From positions 1 to 64,000 of the forward strand of contig NZ_SMSK01000020.1 of assembly GCF_004354985.1 (NCBI RefSeq): 64,000 nt of DNA, written 5' to 3'. This stretch comes from Segetibacter sp. 3557_3 (GTDB taxonomy: Bacteria; Bacteroidota; Bacteroidia; Chitinophagales; Chitinophagaceae). The position numbers were made by a program, and so were the translations under genes. Numbering within the stretch: the stretch's first letter is position 1; the number at the start of each line of letters is the position of its first letter. This document shows, piece by piece, positions 26,309 through 34,597 of this stretch. The notes under the pieces were generated by a model that was given only the letters and a program-made list of their open reading frames with translations, searched no databases and was not told where the DNA came from.

Positions 26309-26830
26309 TTAGCTGGACGTGCCTTCAAACTGATCGAACTGGTGTTTGAATAAAACATTGAAAGTAGTGAGGCTGCCATAGATACGGGTGATGTATTGCT
26401 GAAGATCTACTTTTTCAGCATCGCTCAACAACTTGTGTGCATTGATCTTTTGCTCCATTACCCTCAGCCTGTCCCGAAGCATGACGATCTTATGAAAAAA
26501 GCCTTCTATCGGCACTTCTTTCGACGACAGTTTTTTATCGCCGGGCTGCAACACCATCATCCCATTTTTCCAGCGATCGCCAATAGACACCACTTCGGAA
26601 ACATCACTCCATTCGCGAAGAATTTTGATGAGTGCATCTTCTGCTTCGCTGAAACTCACGTTATATTCCGGCTCAATACGATCAATTACTTCGAGCTGAA
26701 AGTCTTTTGCTACGGTTTTTATGCCCTGGTCGATAAAGCAAACCTCATAAACACGTTTGTGCAGGCGGATGACCACACCTGTTCCGAATGACGGATGATT
26801 AACCCTTGATCCAACTCCGAGGAGTTCCAT
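26309..26830 (-). CDS. Hypothetical protein with PcrA/UvrD-tail-like N-terminal domain
   Basis: A 173-residue soluble protein. Residues 5-45 (GSRVNHPSFGTGVVIRL, VYEVCFIDQGIKTV) show the tudor-like fold seen at the C-termini of UvrD/PcrA helicases, which bind RNA polymerase or nucleic acid. The rest is helical, ending in a coiled region. I know no function. It starts 51 bp after the ABC-F gene on the same strand, suggesting a common transcript. Confidence 0.65.
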   Translation of the reverse strand: MELLGVGSRVNHPSFGTGVVIRLHKRVYEVCFIDQGIKTVAKDFQLEVIDRIEPEYNVSFSEAEDALIKILREWSDVSEVVSIGDRWKNGMMVLQPGDKKLSSKEVPIEGFFHKIVMLRDRLRVMEQKINAHKLLSDAEKVDLQQYITRIYGSLTTFNVLFKHQFDQFEGTSS

Positions 26831-26881
26831 GCGTATTGTTTTTGGGTGTTCAGGTAATAGAATATGTTGAACCGTTTAGGC

Positions 26882-28807
26882 TTACATCAGCTCGCTTAAT
26901 TCGAGCCAACGCATTTCCTTTTGTGCGAGCGCATTGTCGATTTCCCCTATTCGTTTGCTTAAAAGGTTCAACTGTTCAAAAGGTGCTTCCGGGTTGCTCA
27001 GGTTTTGCTCCACTTGTTGCTTCTCCGCTTCGAGTTCTGCAATTTCTTTTTCCAACATCTCAAACTCCCGCTTTTCCTTAAAATTCGCCTTTTTTAAAGT
27101 TGTAGCAGCTGCAGCTACCAGCGGCTTATTTTGTTCCATACCGGCAACAGCTTCGGTTGTTTCGCCTTTGTTCTTTTTGTCCGTGAGGGCATCCCATTTA
27201 TTTGCTTTTTTCTCGTTTGTCTTAATCCATTCGCGGTAGAGCGTATAGTTTCCCGGAAAGTCCCTGATTTCGCCGTCTCCTTCAAATACAAACAGGTGAT
27301 CAACCAACCGGTCCATAAAGTAACGGTCGTGACTAACAATTAGCAAACAGCCCTGGAAGTCAACCAGGAAATTTTCGAGTACCCCGAGTGTGGGCAGGTC
27401 AAGATCGTTCGTCGGTTCATCGAGAATAAGAAAGTTCGGGTTCCTGAAAAGGATTACCAATAACTGAAGGCGTTTTTTTTCACCGCCGCTCAAGGAGCTC
27501 AGGTAAGTATATTGCTTGTCGCCGGGAAATAAAAACAATTCAAGAAACTGGGAGGCACTTATACTGCCTCCTTTTGCAAGTGGAAAGCTTTCGGCAAAGG
27601 TTTTTACATATTCAATGATCCGCATGTCGTCTTTAAACTCAAGACCCTGCTGCGAGAAGTTACCAAAAATGACCGTTTCCCCAATGTTGATTTTACCGCT
27701 GTCGGGTTTTTCAATGCCTTGCAGAATATTTAAAAACGTTGACTTACCTACCCCGTTTTTACCAATTACGCCTATTCTTTCGCCCTTACTAAAAGTATAA
27801 TCAAAGCCTCGCATTATGGTTTTATCCCCATAAGCTTTGTTAACTTTTTTAAACTCAGCAATCTTGCCACCAAGCCGGCTCATCTTAACGTTCAATTGTA
27901 GTTGCGCGTCTTCGATTTTCTTCTTGGCAATCACTTCTACCTCGTAAAAGTTATCCTGCCGGCTTTTGCTTTTGGTAGTACGTGCCTTAGGTTGCTTGCG
28001 CATCCACTCCAACTCTTTGCGATAGGTGTTTTTCGCTTTATCGATCGTACTTAGCTCACTTTCGATGCGTGCCGTCTTTTTCTCGAGGTAATTGGCATAG
28101 TCGCCTTTATAACTGTGTATTTCCGAACGGTCCATCTCCCAGATCTCGTCGCAAACTGCATCCAGAAAATAACGGTCGTGGGTAACCATCAGCAAGGTTA
28201 CGTGCTCGCCGTTTAGATAGTGCTCCAGCCATTCCACCATTTCTACGTCGAGGTGGTTGGTTGGTTCATCCATTATCAACAAGGTGTGCTGGTGCTCAAA
28301 ACCGATGTCGATCAGTGTCTGCGCCAGTGCCACCCTTTTACGTTGTCCGCCGCTCAGGTTATTAACCGGCTGTTGCAGGTTATGAATGTTTAATTTGGTC
28401 AGGATCTCTTTTACTTTGGCCTCAAACGTCCAGGCATCCAACTCATCCATTGTTGAAAGCGCATCAGAGATTGCATGCCCGTCATCTGCTTCAACCGCGG
28501 CTTCGTACTCGCGGATCACCTTCAACACCGGGTTTTCGGTATGGAAGATATTGTCGAGTATTGTTTTATTCTCGTCGAACTTCGGATCCTGTTCAAATAA
28601 GGCGACGGTTACGTCTTTATTGATCCAAACGGTGCCTTCGTCTGCGGTCTCCTGTCCGCTAAGAATACGGAGCAGGGTACTTTTTCCAACACCATTTCTT
28701 GCAACAAGCGCAATCTTATCTCCTTCGTTTATGTGAAATGAAATATTGTTAAATAATGGATTAATCCCGAAACTCTTGGTGAGTCCCTCAACAGTTACAT
28801 AATGCAT
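26882..28807 (-). CDS. ABC-F family ribosome-associated ATPase (Uup-like)
   Basis: A 641-residue soluble protein with two ABC domains and no membrane part. Domain 1 has Walker A ARNGVGKST, signature LSGGQRKRVALA and Walker B LLIMDEPTNHLD; domain 2 has GKNGVGKST, LSGGEKKRLQLL and FLILDEPTNDLD. Between them is the P-site tRNA-interaction linker (Arg/Lys-rich, KARTTKSKSRQ). A C-terminal coiled coil (about 565-641) resembles Uup. ABC-F proteins act on the ribosome in translation control or antibiotic protection; the Uup type favours a housekeeping role. An AATCCGC-type repeat lies just upstream. Confidence 0.92.
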   Translation of the reverse strand: MHYVTVEGLTKSFGINPLFNNISFHINEGDKIALVARNGVGKSTLLRILSGQETADEGTVWINKDVTVALFEQDPKFDENKTILDNIFHTENPVLKVIREYEAAVEADDGHAISDALSTMDELDAWTFEAKVKEILTKLNIHNLQQPVNNLSGGQRKRVALAQTLIDIGFEHQHTLLIMDEPTNHLDVEMVEWLEHYLNGEHVTLLMVTHDRYFLDAVCDEIWEMDRSEIHSYKGDYANYLEKKTARIESELSTIDKAKNTYRKELEWMRKQPKARTTKSKSRQDNFYEVEVIAKKKIEDAQLQLNVKMSRLGGKIAEFKKVNKAYGDKTIMRGFDYTFSKGERIGVIGKNGVGKSTFLNILQGIEKPDSGKINIGETVIFGNFSQQGLEFKDDMRIIEYVKTFAESFPLAKGGSISASQFLELFLFPGDKQYTYLSSLSGGEKKRLQLLVILFRNPNFLILDEPTNDLDLPTLGVLENFLVDFQGCLLIVSHDRYFMDRLVDHLFVFEGDGEIRDFPGNYTLYREWIKTNEKKANKWDALTDKKNKGETTEAVAGMEQNKPLVAAAATTLKKANFKEKREFEMLEKEIAELEAEKQQVEQNLSNPEAPFEQLNLLSKRIGEIDNALAQKEMRWLELSELM

Positions 28808-28825
28808 GCGGCAAAGATAAGGCTG

Positions 28826-28935
28826 AAGACTACGGATTAGCGGATTACGGATTGGCGAATTTGGGGAATGGTTCAGGAGAATACTTGATCAGTGAATAGG
28901 TTGACTGGTGAATTCCCGAATTGCGGATTAGGGAC
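28826..28935. repeat. Degenerate AATCCGC-type array upstream of ABC-F
   Basis: In reverse orientation to the array at 1050 it reads ACTACGGATTAGCGGATTAC, GGATTGGCGAATT and further on GAATTGCGGATTAGG. It occupies part of the 689-bp gene-free space 28808-29496, which also holds three MITE-like copies. Confidence 0.65.
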
Positions 28936-28995
28936 TAACGAAAGAACAGTTTAGTCCAGGGAAAAAGTCGAACAGTTGAATGCTGATTTATTAAC

Positions 28996-29128
28996 CAATG
29001 TCGCTTATTTAAGCAACTTTTTTGGACCCAACTACAGGATTGCTATTGAACATCGTTGCGTCGCACTCTTGTACAGCCTCGCATTATTGAGCTAAACAAT
29101 TGACAAGCAGCTTAACTAAACGGCATTG
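28996..29128 (-). mobile_element. MITE-like repeat, copy 4 (complete, 133 bp)
   Basis: Ends CAATGTCGCTTATTTAAG and CTTAACTAAACGGCATTG are inverted copies of each other at most positions. The flanks carry a perfect direct repeat ATTTATTAAC (28986-28995 and 29129-29138), extendable to 12 bp if the adjacent TG is counted. Read on the minus strand the core is GTACAAGAGTGCGACGC followed by AACGATGTTCAATAG; there is no GC insert. Confidence 0.87.
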
Positions 29129-29251
29129 ATTTATTAACTGCTAAATACCAGACACTATACATGTTTGCTGCACTACGAATAATGCTTTGCAGGTATTTAT
29201 TTTTACAATTTGCATATTACATTTTACACAGGCATTTAGGGCCGAATGTAG

Positions 29252-29325
29252 CAATGCCGCAAAAGAGTGCGACGCAAGGATGCCTCATAGTATTCCTGGA
29301 GCCGGTCCCCCAAAAGAATCAATCC
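29252..29325 (+). mobile_element. MITE-like repeat, copy 5 (truncated)
   Basis: Starts CAATGCCG, like the element terminus, but jumps directly to AAAAGAGTGCGACGC, then AAGGATGCCTCATAGTATTC and GGTCCCCCAAAAGA. The inverted-repeat right end is not seen. Confidence 0.6.
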
Positions 29326-29384
29326 TGGTAGCGCACCCGTTGTTTCAAATGGTGGATTAATCTTCTGCCTGTTTGCGTAAAATC

Positions 29385-29485
29385 TTTTTGGGACCCAGCG
29401 GTAATATTTCAATTGTAGATCGTTGTCGGCCCTACTGTCGCCGGTCGGACAAGTGTTGGACTCTTGTACTTCATGCGTTATTGTG
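29385..29485 (-). mobile_element. MITE-like repeat, copy 6 (degenerate, with GC insert)
   Basis: On the minus strand: GTACAAGAGTCCAACA, a short GC-rich insert with GTCCGACCGGCGACAG, then ACAACGATCTACAATTG and GCTGGGTCCCAAAAAGATTT. The insert resembles that of copy 8. Ends are eroded. Confidence 0.55.
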
Positions 29486-29496
29486 CACCGGCATTA

Positions 29497-30447
29497 TTAC
29501 TTTTTAATGATCTTGATCTCTACTCTCCTGTTAGCTACACGGTCAGCCTCCGTTACTTCGGGATTGATTAGTGGAAACTGGTGCGCGAGGCCTTTGTAGC
29601 TGAGCCGACTCTTTTGTATTCCTTTTTCAACGAGGTAGTCATGAACAGCCCTTGCCCGGTTCACCGATAGGGCCAACTCGCCTGTAGCATTGTCCAGCGC
29701 ATCAGTTTCACCATCCTGGCAGCAAACATGCCCTTGTATTTCCACTTCGAGTGTCGGAACTTTTTGCATGGTCTCGAGCAGATCGTTAAGCGAACTATAT
29801 GCACCCTCTAAAAACTGGTGACTACCAGGTAAAAAGTTGATGTTTTTAAGAACGATATTTTCGCCCGCCCTCGTGTTTTTATCCTTAATGTCTTCGATAA
29901 GTTTTTCATTTCGCTGCTGTTTTACCACGGGTTCAGGACGCTTTACGATGTCAAGTCCGGGCGTAGGGCCAGGTGCATTCGTTTTGGTAATACTATCAGC
30001 AGTTGTCCTTGAAGGTTCAGCTGTAAGGGTTGATTGCCGGGCAGCTACGGCCGAATCTGAAGCCAGCACCGTGTAGTTGTTCATCAATACGACACGCCTG
30101 TTTAGCTGGCGGGAAAGCGAGTCATCCTGGTTACTGATCAGTCGTTCTGCTCCGAAACCACGAACTACACCGATCATGTTTTCCTTAACCCCTCTTGATA
30201 CGAGGTAGTCTTTTACCGCCCTTGCTCTTTTTAACGACAACCATTCATTATAAGGATCACTACCCATCTGATCGGTATGGCCAAAAATGCCAAGCGAACG
30301 GATGTTACGGGAAGCAATAAGATCGTTAAGCACTTCCCGGGTTTCCCTCGTAAGCACAGAACTGTTGAAATCAAAGTGTACAATGGTGGTTTGTGCACCA
30401 GCAGCGGTTGCAAGAAAAAGGAAAATTATGAGGAACCTCGAAGCCAT
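29497..30447 (-). CDS. Periplasmic protein with two OmpA-like domains
   Basis: A 316-residue protein with a signal peptide (residues 1-18, ending AAGAQ). Two OmpA/MotB-type peptidoglycan-binding domains follow: the first (about 20-125) with FGHTDQMGSDPYNEWLSLKR, RARAVKDYL and QLNRRVVL, the second (about 205-316) with QGHVCCQDGETD, RARAVHDYL and NRRVEIKI. They are joined by a Pro/Thr-rich linker. No membrane barrel is present, so it probably bridges peptidoglycan rather than forming a pore. It is monocistronic. Confidence 0.82.
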   Translation of the reverse strand: MASRFLIIFLFLATAAGAQTTIVHFDFNSSVLTRETREVLNDLIASRNIRSLGIFGHTDQMGSDPYNEWLSLKRARAVKDYLVSRGVKENMIGVVRGFGAERLISNQDDSLSRQLNRRVVLMNNYTVLASDSAVAARQSTLTAEPSRTTADSITKTNAPGPTPGLDIVKRPEPVVKQQRNEKLIEDIKDKNTRAGENIVLKNINFLPGSHQFLEGAYSSLNDLLETMQKVPTLEVEIQGHVCCQDGETDALDNATGELALSVNRARAVHDYLVEKGIQKSRLSYKGLAHQFPLINPEVTEADRVANRRVEIKIIKK

Positions 30448-30790
30448 TTTTTTTGGGCAAGTAACAAAAAACCTTCTTAATTGAATGTAAAACCTCCTGC
30501 TTTATCTTTTTGGCCCGCTGCAATCCCCCGCATGATTGTGCGTGCTATCATGCGAAAACGGCATCTGATTTCAATTATCAAATTTGTAAACAGACAGTTG
30601 CCCCCTGTTTTTGACAACAGCAAACGCCACTCTTCTCGTGATAATGTATTGCGCCGTTTTGCTGATATTAATAATGATTGTAAACTTATTTGCCTACGGC
30701 TATGCTCACATAAAAATTTGTATCGCTACCCGCTTGTTCAAAATCGATCTAAACACCTATGGATTGTGGTCATTTTCAAATTGCATTCGC
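30448..30790. other. Gene-free spacer
   Basis: No convincing protein frame. A perfect 8-bp hairpin (CGCATGAT at 30529-30536 with ATCATGCG at 30547-30554) is the only structure noticed; it has no T-run on either side. The space lies between the double-OmpA start and the M28 peptidase stop. Confidence 0.4.
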
Positions 30791-32374
30791 TTAATCCACT
30801 CCTCCTTTCCGCGTAGCCTTTCTTACTTCCGGCCATTGGCCTGGCTCACCCGTTCTCGGGTTTACCGGTAAAATGCTCCTTTCGCGCGAGGTAGTTGTTG
30901 GGTCTTCGCTGGCGAGGTAAGCCAATACGGCGGTTAGTATAACGTTGTTTCTTAAGTCATCGAATACAATCTTGTCGTAAGTATCGCGGTTGGTGTGCCA
31001 GGTGTAATTGCCGTATGACCAGCTAAGCGAGCTGAGCGAAAATGCAGGTGCACCCGCGGCAACAAAAGAAGCAAAGTCGGATCCACCGGCACCAGGTGAT
31101 CCGGGGAAACTTGTAGTGATATGTGACCGGACACTATCGGGAACTTTCGACAGCCATTTGCCGATATAGCTGTATGAATTTAAAAAGCCCTGACCGGAAA
31201 TGGACGATACCCGCCCTGTGCCATTGTCCTGGTTGAATAAAGCTTGCAGCCCCTTTACGATCTCGGGATGGTCCTCAACGAAGGCTCGTGATCCATTTAA
31301 ACCTTGTTCTTCGCTACCCCAATGTCCCACCAGGATCGTCCGCTTTGGATTTGGGTACAACTTTTTTAGGATGCGCATGGCCTCCATCATAGTAAAGGTG
31401 CCGGTACCGTTGTCGGTTGCACCCGACGCACCGTCCCAGGAGTCGAAATGCGCACTTAGCATCACGTATTCATCCGGCTTTTCGGTACCCTTGATTTCTG
31501 CAATGGTGTTAAAAGTAGGCACCATCCCCATTTCTTTCGATTCTGCCCGAATGCTCATCTTTGGCTTTTGGCTGTTTTCGGTTAACCGGTAAACCAGGCC
31601 ATAGTCTTCCAGCGAAATATCGATCGTTGGAACCTTTTTGGTGTAGGCGCTAAAGATTTTGTTTACGCCAAATCCCTGCGACCAATTACTCATAACAATT
31701 CCCAGGGCCCCGGCTTTTTCGAGTGCCAGGGGTAATGTTCGTGCGGTATATCCGGTTTTTGCTATCCGCTTCCTCCATGCCTCTGTCTGCGCCGCACGCT
31801 GCTGCTTCATTTTGTCGAAAGACTCTTTGGTGGCGAACTCGGTCCAGTTATAATCAGGTCTGCCGGTTGGCTGGTTCATCGAGATCAATACAAATTTGCC
31901 TTTTACCGCGGGTAACCACTTGTCAAAAGCCACTGAGTCGGCAAGGTCGGGAACTATGATGGTTTCAGCTGTTACCGCTTTACCGTTTGTTGACGGGCTC
32001 CAGGCCAGTTGCATGCCTTCGAGCGATTTTACCCTTGGGTATACAAGGTCAATATGCGAAATCCCCCGATCCCATCCGCGCCATTCACCCCATTTTTCGT
32101 TACGGCTGTCGATGCCCCAGCCCTTGTATTTTGCCACTGCCCAGTTGTTGGCTTGTTGCATTTTGGGGCTACCAACTAAACGCGGGCCTATAACATCAAG
32201 CAGCTCATGGGCGAGTGTGGTAAGCTGGGAATTTTGGTTTGCTTCAGCAACAATGCGTTGTATAATTAAGGAGTCATTGTTTTGCGCATTCAGGATTCCG
32301 GCTAAACTGCAGGAAACTAATCCCATAAATACACCTAAGTACCTGGCAATAAGCACCTGTTTGATTTTTCTCAT
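30791..32374 (-). CDS. Secreted M28 family zinc metallopeptidase
   Basis: A 527-residue exopeptidase of the M28 family, with a signal peptide at residues 1-30 (ending LNAQ). A protease-associated domain occupies part of the region before about residue 290. The co-catalytic zinc ligands are seen in SAHFDSWDG, GATDNGTGT, HWGSEEQGLNGS, FNQDNGTG and YTWHTNRDTYDK. It probably cleaves N-terminal residues from peptides in the periplasm or outside. A strong hairpin that serves as terminator for the upstream gene lies just 12 bp before its start. Confidence 0.92.
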   Translation of the reverse strand: MRKIKQVLIARYLGVFMGLVSCSLAGILNAQNNDSLIIQRIVAEANQNSQLTTLAHELLDVIGPRLVGSPKMQQANNWAVAKYKGWGIDSRNEKWGEWRGWDRGISHIDLVYPRVKSLEGMQLAWSPSTNGKAVTAETIIVPDLADSVAFDKWLPAVKGKFVLISMNQPTGRPDYNWTEFATKESFDKMKQQRAAQTEAWRKRIAKTGYTARTLPLALEKAGALGIVMSNWSQGFGVNKIFSAYTKKVPTIDISLEDYGLVYRLTENSQKPKMSIRAESKEMGMVPTFNTIAEIKGTEKPDEYVMLSAHFDSWDGASGATDNGTGTFTMMEAMRILKKLYPNPKRTILVGHWGSEEQGLNGSRAFVEDHPEIVKGLQALFNQDNGTGRVSSISGQGFLNSYSYIGKWLSKVPDSVRSHITTSFPGSPGAGGSDFASFVAAGAPAFSLSSLSWSYGNYTWHTNRDTYDKIVFDDLRNNVILTAVLAYLASEDPTTTSRERSILPVNPRTGEPGQWPEVRKATRKGGVD

Positions 32375-32385
32375 GCTACTAAAAT

Positions 32386-32418
32386 AAACATCCTGGCGTT
32401 TACGGCGCCAGGATGTTT
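32386..32418 (-). terminator. Strong hairpin between two minus-strand genes
   Basis: AAACATCCTGGCG and CGCCAGGATGTTT make a perfect 13-bp stem with a 7-base loop. On the minus strand it is followed by a T-rich run. It lies 28 bp after the stop of the carboxypeptidase-regulatory-domain gene and 12 bp before the M28 start, so any read-through transcript would carry it as a leader hairpin. Confidence 0.85.
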
Positions 32419-32446
32419 ATTTATTACGTTCATCTTTGTATAAGGC

Positions 32447-33196
32447 CTACTCGGAGAGCCAGAATTCGATATTATATTCTGTTTCGGCCAGGTAACCGTT
32501 TTTACCAAATACCACTGTTTTTTGCACTTCGGGCTCGCCATTGTCCTTTCTATTATCCAGCAACAAGGTTTTGCCGGGGTAAACTGCTCTTACGGTGTAT
32601 TTGCCAATGGGAATATCGCGCGCCATAAAGGTTCCGGCATGATCCACCACGTTTCTTTCAATTAGTTTAGCCGCTGTTCCGTCGGCGAGTGTCTCGCCTG
32701 CTACTGGTGTAAAAACCAGCTTAACGCCTGTCATCGGAATGTCCAGCCCCCATTGGTACACGTCAACATGGGCGCCATATACCTGTGCTGTCCCGGGCCG
32801 TGGGCCACTTAGCTTCCAGGTAAAATCGCGTACGGGCTTATCGTTGCGGGTGAAAGGCTCGTCTGTCGCAGGATGAAGGTCGAAAGTATATTGTTGGCCA
32901 TAAGCATTTTTCTTCACCTGTGCTTTGGCGGTCCAGCTGCCTGCCGGGTCTTTTGGAAGTTCGGCTTTATAATAGCCGTCTTCATTCGTGGTGGCATAAA
33001 CATAGGTGGCCACCCAAACCGTATGTTCAATAACAACCCTGATACCTGCCAGCGGTTTGCCGGCTTCGTCGGTAATGCGGCCGGTCACAGCGCCTTGTTC
33101 GGCTCCGGAAGTTGAAGGTTCTACGCTTTTCGTACAGGCTGTCAGAATTGCAACTAAGCATAATGCTGGCAAAAACCGGGTAAATAACATTTTCAT
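32447..33196 (-). CDS. Lipoprotein with carboxypeptidase-regulatory-like domain
   Basis: A 249-residue surface or periplasmic lipoprotein. The signal PALCLVAILTAC places the lipidated Cys near residue 19. A CarboxypepD_reg-like domain follows (VTGRITDEAGKPLAGIRVVI, DGYYKAELP), then a second beta-sandwich (GVKLVFTPVAGE, FMARDIPIGKYTVRAVY). No catalytic motif is seen; such proteins often bind ligands or act structurally. The ATG at 33196 gives a clean signal; the longer frame adds 41 unrelated residues. Confidence 0.75.
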   Translation of the reverse strand: MKMLFTRFLPALCLVAILTACTKSVEPSTSGAEQGAVTGRITDEAGKPLAGIRVVIEHTVWVATYVYATTNEDGYYKAELPKDPAGSWTAKAQVKKNAYGQQYTFDLHPATDEPFTRNDKPVRDFTWKLSGPRPGTAQVYGAHVDVYQWGLDIPMTGVKLVFTPVAGETLADGTAAKLIERNVVDHAGTFMARDIPIGKYTVRAVYPGKTLLLDNRKDNGEPEVQKTVVFGKNGYLAETEYNIEFWLSE

Positions 33197-34032
33197 AGAA
33201 GGGTTACTTATATTAACAAGCACAAAATGCAATTGAAACCGGGGGGATGAAAGACCCCCCATAGCAGATTGCCATTTTGGTTTCATCAACTGCGCATCAA
33301 AGTGTTTGAATTGTAACAATTGCCGGTAGGCAATGTGGGTTATTATAACAGGCTCGGACTCCTGCTATTCATCTAGTATTCTTAACCACCACAAAAGAGC
33401 TTAGGCAGTCCGGCTGCTTTTGTTCAACGACGGAAGCGCTCCATTTAGCCGGGTGTTTAGACCGGTCAAGTCCTGCTCTAATTTATTTATTACCAGTTTG
33501 AAAAATACTGTCACACGTTTATGCGATTGGATGGCCAAAGTACCGGGGCTATGTTTGCGCATCATTAAGTGAACGAATACTAAATAGACTTCTCACGAAT
33601 GGCGATAGCCATCCACTCGAGAGGCAATAGTCGGCACATGAGAACAATGAGAGCAGCACCGTTAAAGGGCTGCTTTTTTGTTGTGTGGTAGTCTGCCCTC
33701 GCGGTAGATACCAACAACCTGGTTACCACCACCGAACCTTCGGAGCATTGGTTATCCTCAGCAAATGAAACAGGCAATTTATATTTAGCGATGGTGTTTT
33801 AATTTCGAACACATGAACCTTTTTCAACATATCTGCGTAATTAGTTCCGTACCTGACTAAGAATGGAAATTTGCCTCGCACAAATGGATCGGTAATTAAT
33901 ATCCTATGTTATTCCTGGTACCCCATCAACTAATGGGCTAAGCGGCAGTTGTGTCTATAAACCTGTTGCAGTAAGCATTAACTAGTTTAAACGAAATTGA
34001 AATTTATTCCACGATGACAAATCCAGGGCGCT
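33197..34032. other. Large gene-free spacer
   Basis: 836 bp with no protein frame I can support. It holds a terminator-like hairpin at 33652-33680, a second hairpin near 33391-33423 with GCAGTCCGGCTGC at its tip, and one arm of a 14-bp direct repeat (TTAGCGATGGTGTT) whose other copy lies near 34326. Confidence 0.4.
33652..33680 (+). terminator. Orphan terminator-like hairpin
   Basis: AGCAGC pairs with GCTGCT (33669-33674) and is followed by five more T. No plus-strand gene precedes it, so it may end a small RNA or be chance. Confidence 0.4.
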
Positions 34033-34272
34033 ATGATCACCGTTAAAAAACTTAATCGGGCACTGATGCAGGTGGAAATAAGGGTTCGTGTGCTTAGCCG
34101 CGCAACTGAGCGCGCAAAAAGAAGCAATTACGACCATGAAGATGTTGCGGCAAGCCGGAAGGTTTACGAGGCATTTGTTAGCGCAAATGAGAAATACGTG
34201 GACCTTATGAAAAAATTTAACAATGAAGAGCTGGCCAGAAAGGCCGCAGCGGAAGAAAGGCCGGGTGGTTGA
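34033..34272 (+). CDS. Small helical hypothetical protein
   Basis: A 79-residue charged protein that looks like a single coiled-coil hairpin: LMQVEIRVRVLSRATERAKR, then YEAFVSANEKYVDLMKKFNN. No family is known to me. The codon pattern and length look gene-like. It lies on the chromosome side just before the tRNA-Leu remnant, and may share the terminator at 34361, which is stronger on the minus strand. Confidence 0.45.
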   Translation: MITVKKLNRALMQVEIRVRVLSRATERAKRSNYDHEDVAASRKVYEAFVSANEKYVDLMKKFNNEELARKAAAEERPGG

Positions 34273-34360
34273 AACTTGTCAGCGTAACCTCGATAAGCAA
34301 TAGTTGAAGCAGATCTAACTAACCATTAGCGATGGTGTTGGGTAAACTTCTATAAATGAA

Positions 34361-34397
34361 AAAAGCCTCACAGACAAGATGCTGATGAGGCTTTTAT
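34361..34397 (-). terminator. Terminator downstream of the tRNA-Leu remnant
   Basis: AAAAGCCTCA and TGAGGCTTTT form a perfect 10-bp stem. On the minus strand the stem is followed by a T-run, and it starts about five bases beyond the 3' end of the tRNA remnant, as expected for a tRNA transcript terminator. Confidence 0.8.
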
Positions 34398-34401
34398 GTT
34401 G

Positions 34402-34460
34402 TACCCGGGATGGGAATTGAACCCACACTCGCGTTGCGGCGAACAGGATTTTAAGTTCTG
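34402..34460 (-). tRNA. Partial tRNA-Leu(UAA), 3' half only; probable attachment site
   Basis: Reading the minus strand: anticodon loop CTTAAAA (anticodon UAA), the 3' anticodon-stem arm TCCTG, a long variable arm, the T-arm GTGGGTTCAATTCCCAT, the 3' acceptor strand CCCGGGT and discriminator A. The D-arm and the 5' acceptor strand, which should read about ACCCGGG, are absent: the preceding bases are AT-rich and unrelated. Such 3' fragments are left as attR/attL by tyrosine recombinases that use tRNA genes. The integrase gene lies 140 bp away on the expected (inner) side. Confidence 0.85.
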
Positions 34461-34597
34461 CGATTTATGTATTCATATGGTTCAATATGGTACCATTCTA
34501 CTGATAATCAGTTTTGAACAAATAATTAAAACCGTAATGGAACAGATTAATATGCAAAATGTTTGCGGATTGTTGTAGGATTTAATTACTTTCAAGT

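Noticed and set aside
30481-30871. Two overlapping plus-strand frames of 86-111 residues
   Set aside because: No family likeness, no start context, and one overlaps the M28 gene end.
34402-34490. A complete tRNA-Leu
   Set aside because: The 5' acceptor strand and D-arm are missing; sequence upstream of the anticodon stem is unrelated and AT-rich.
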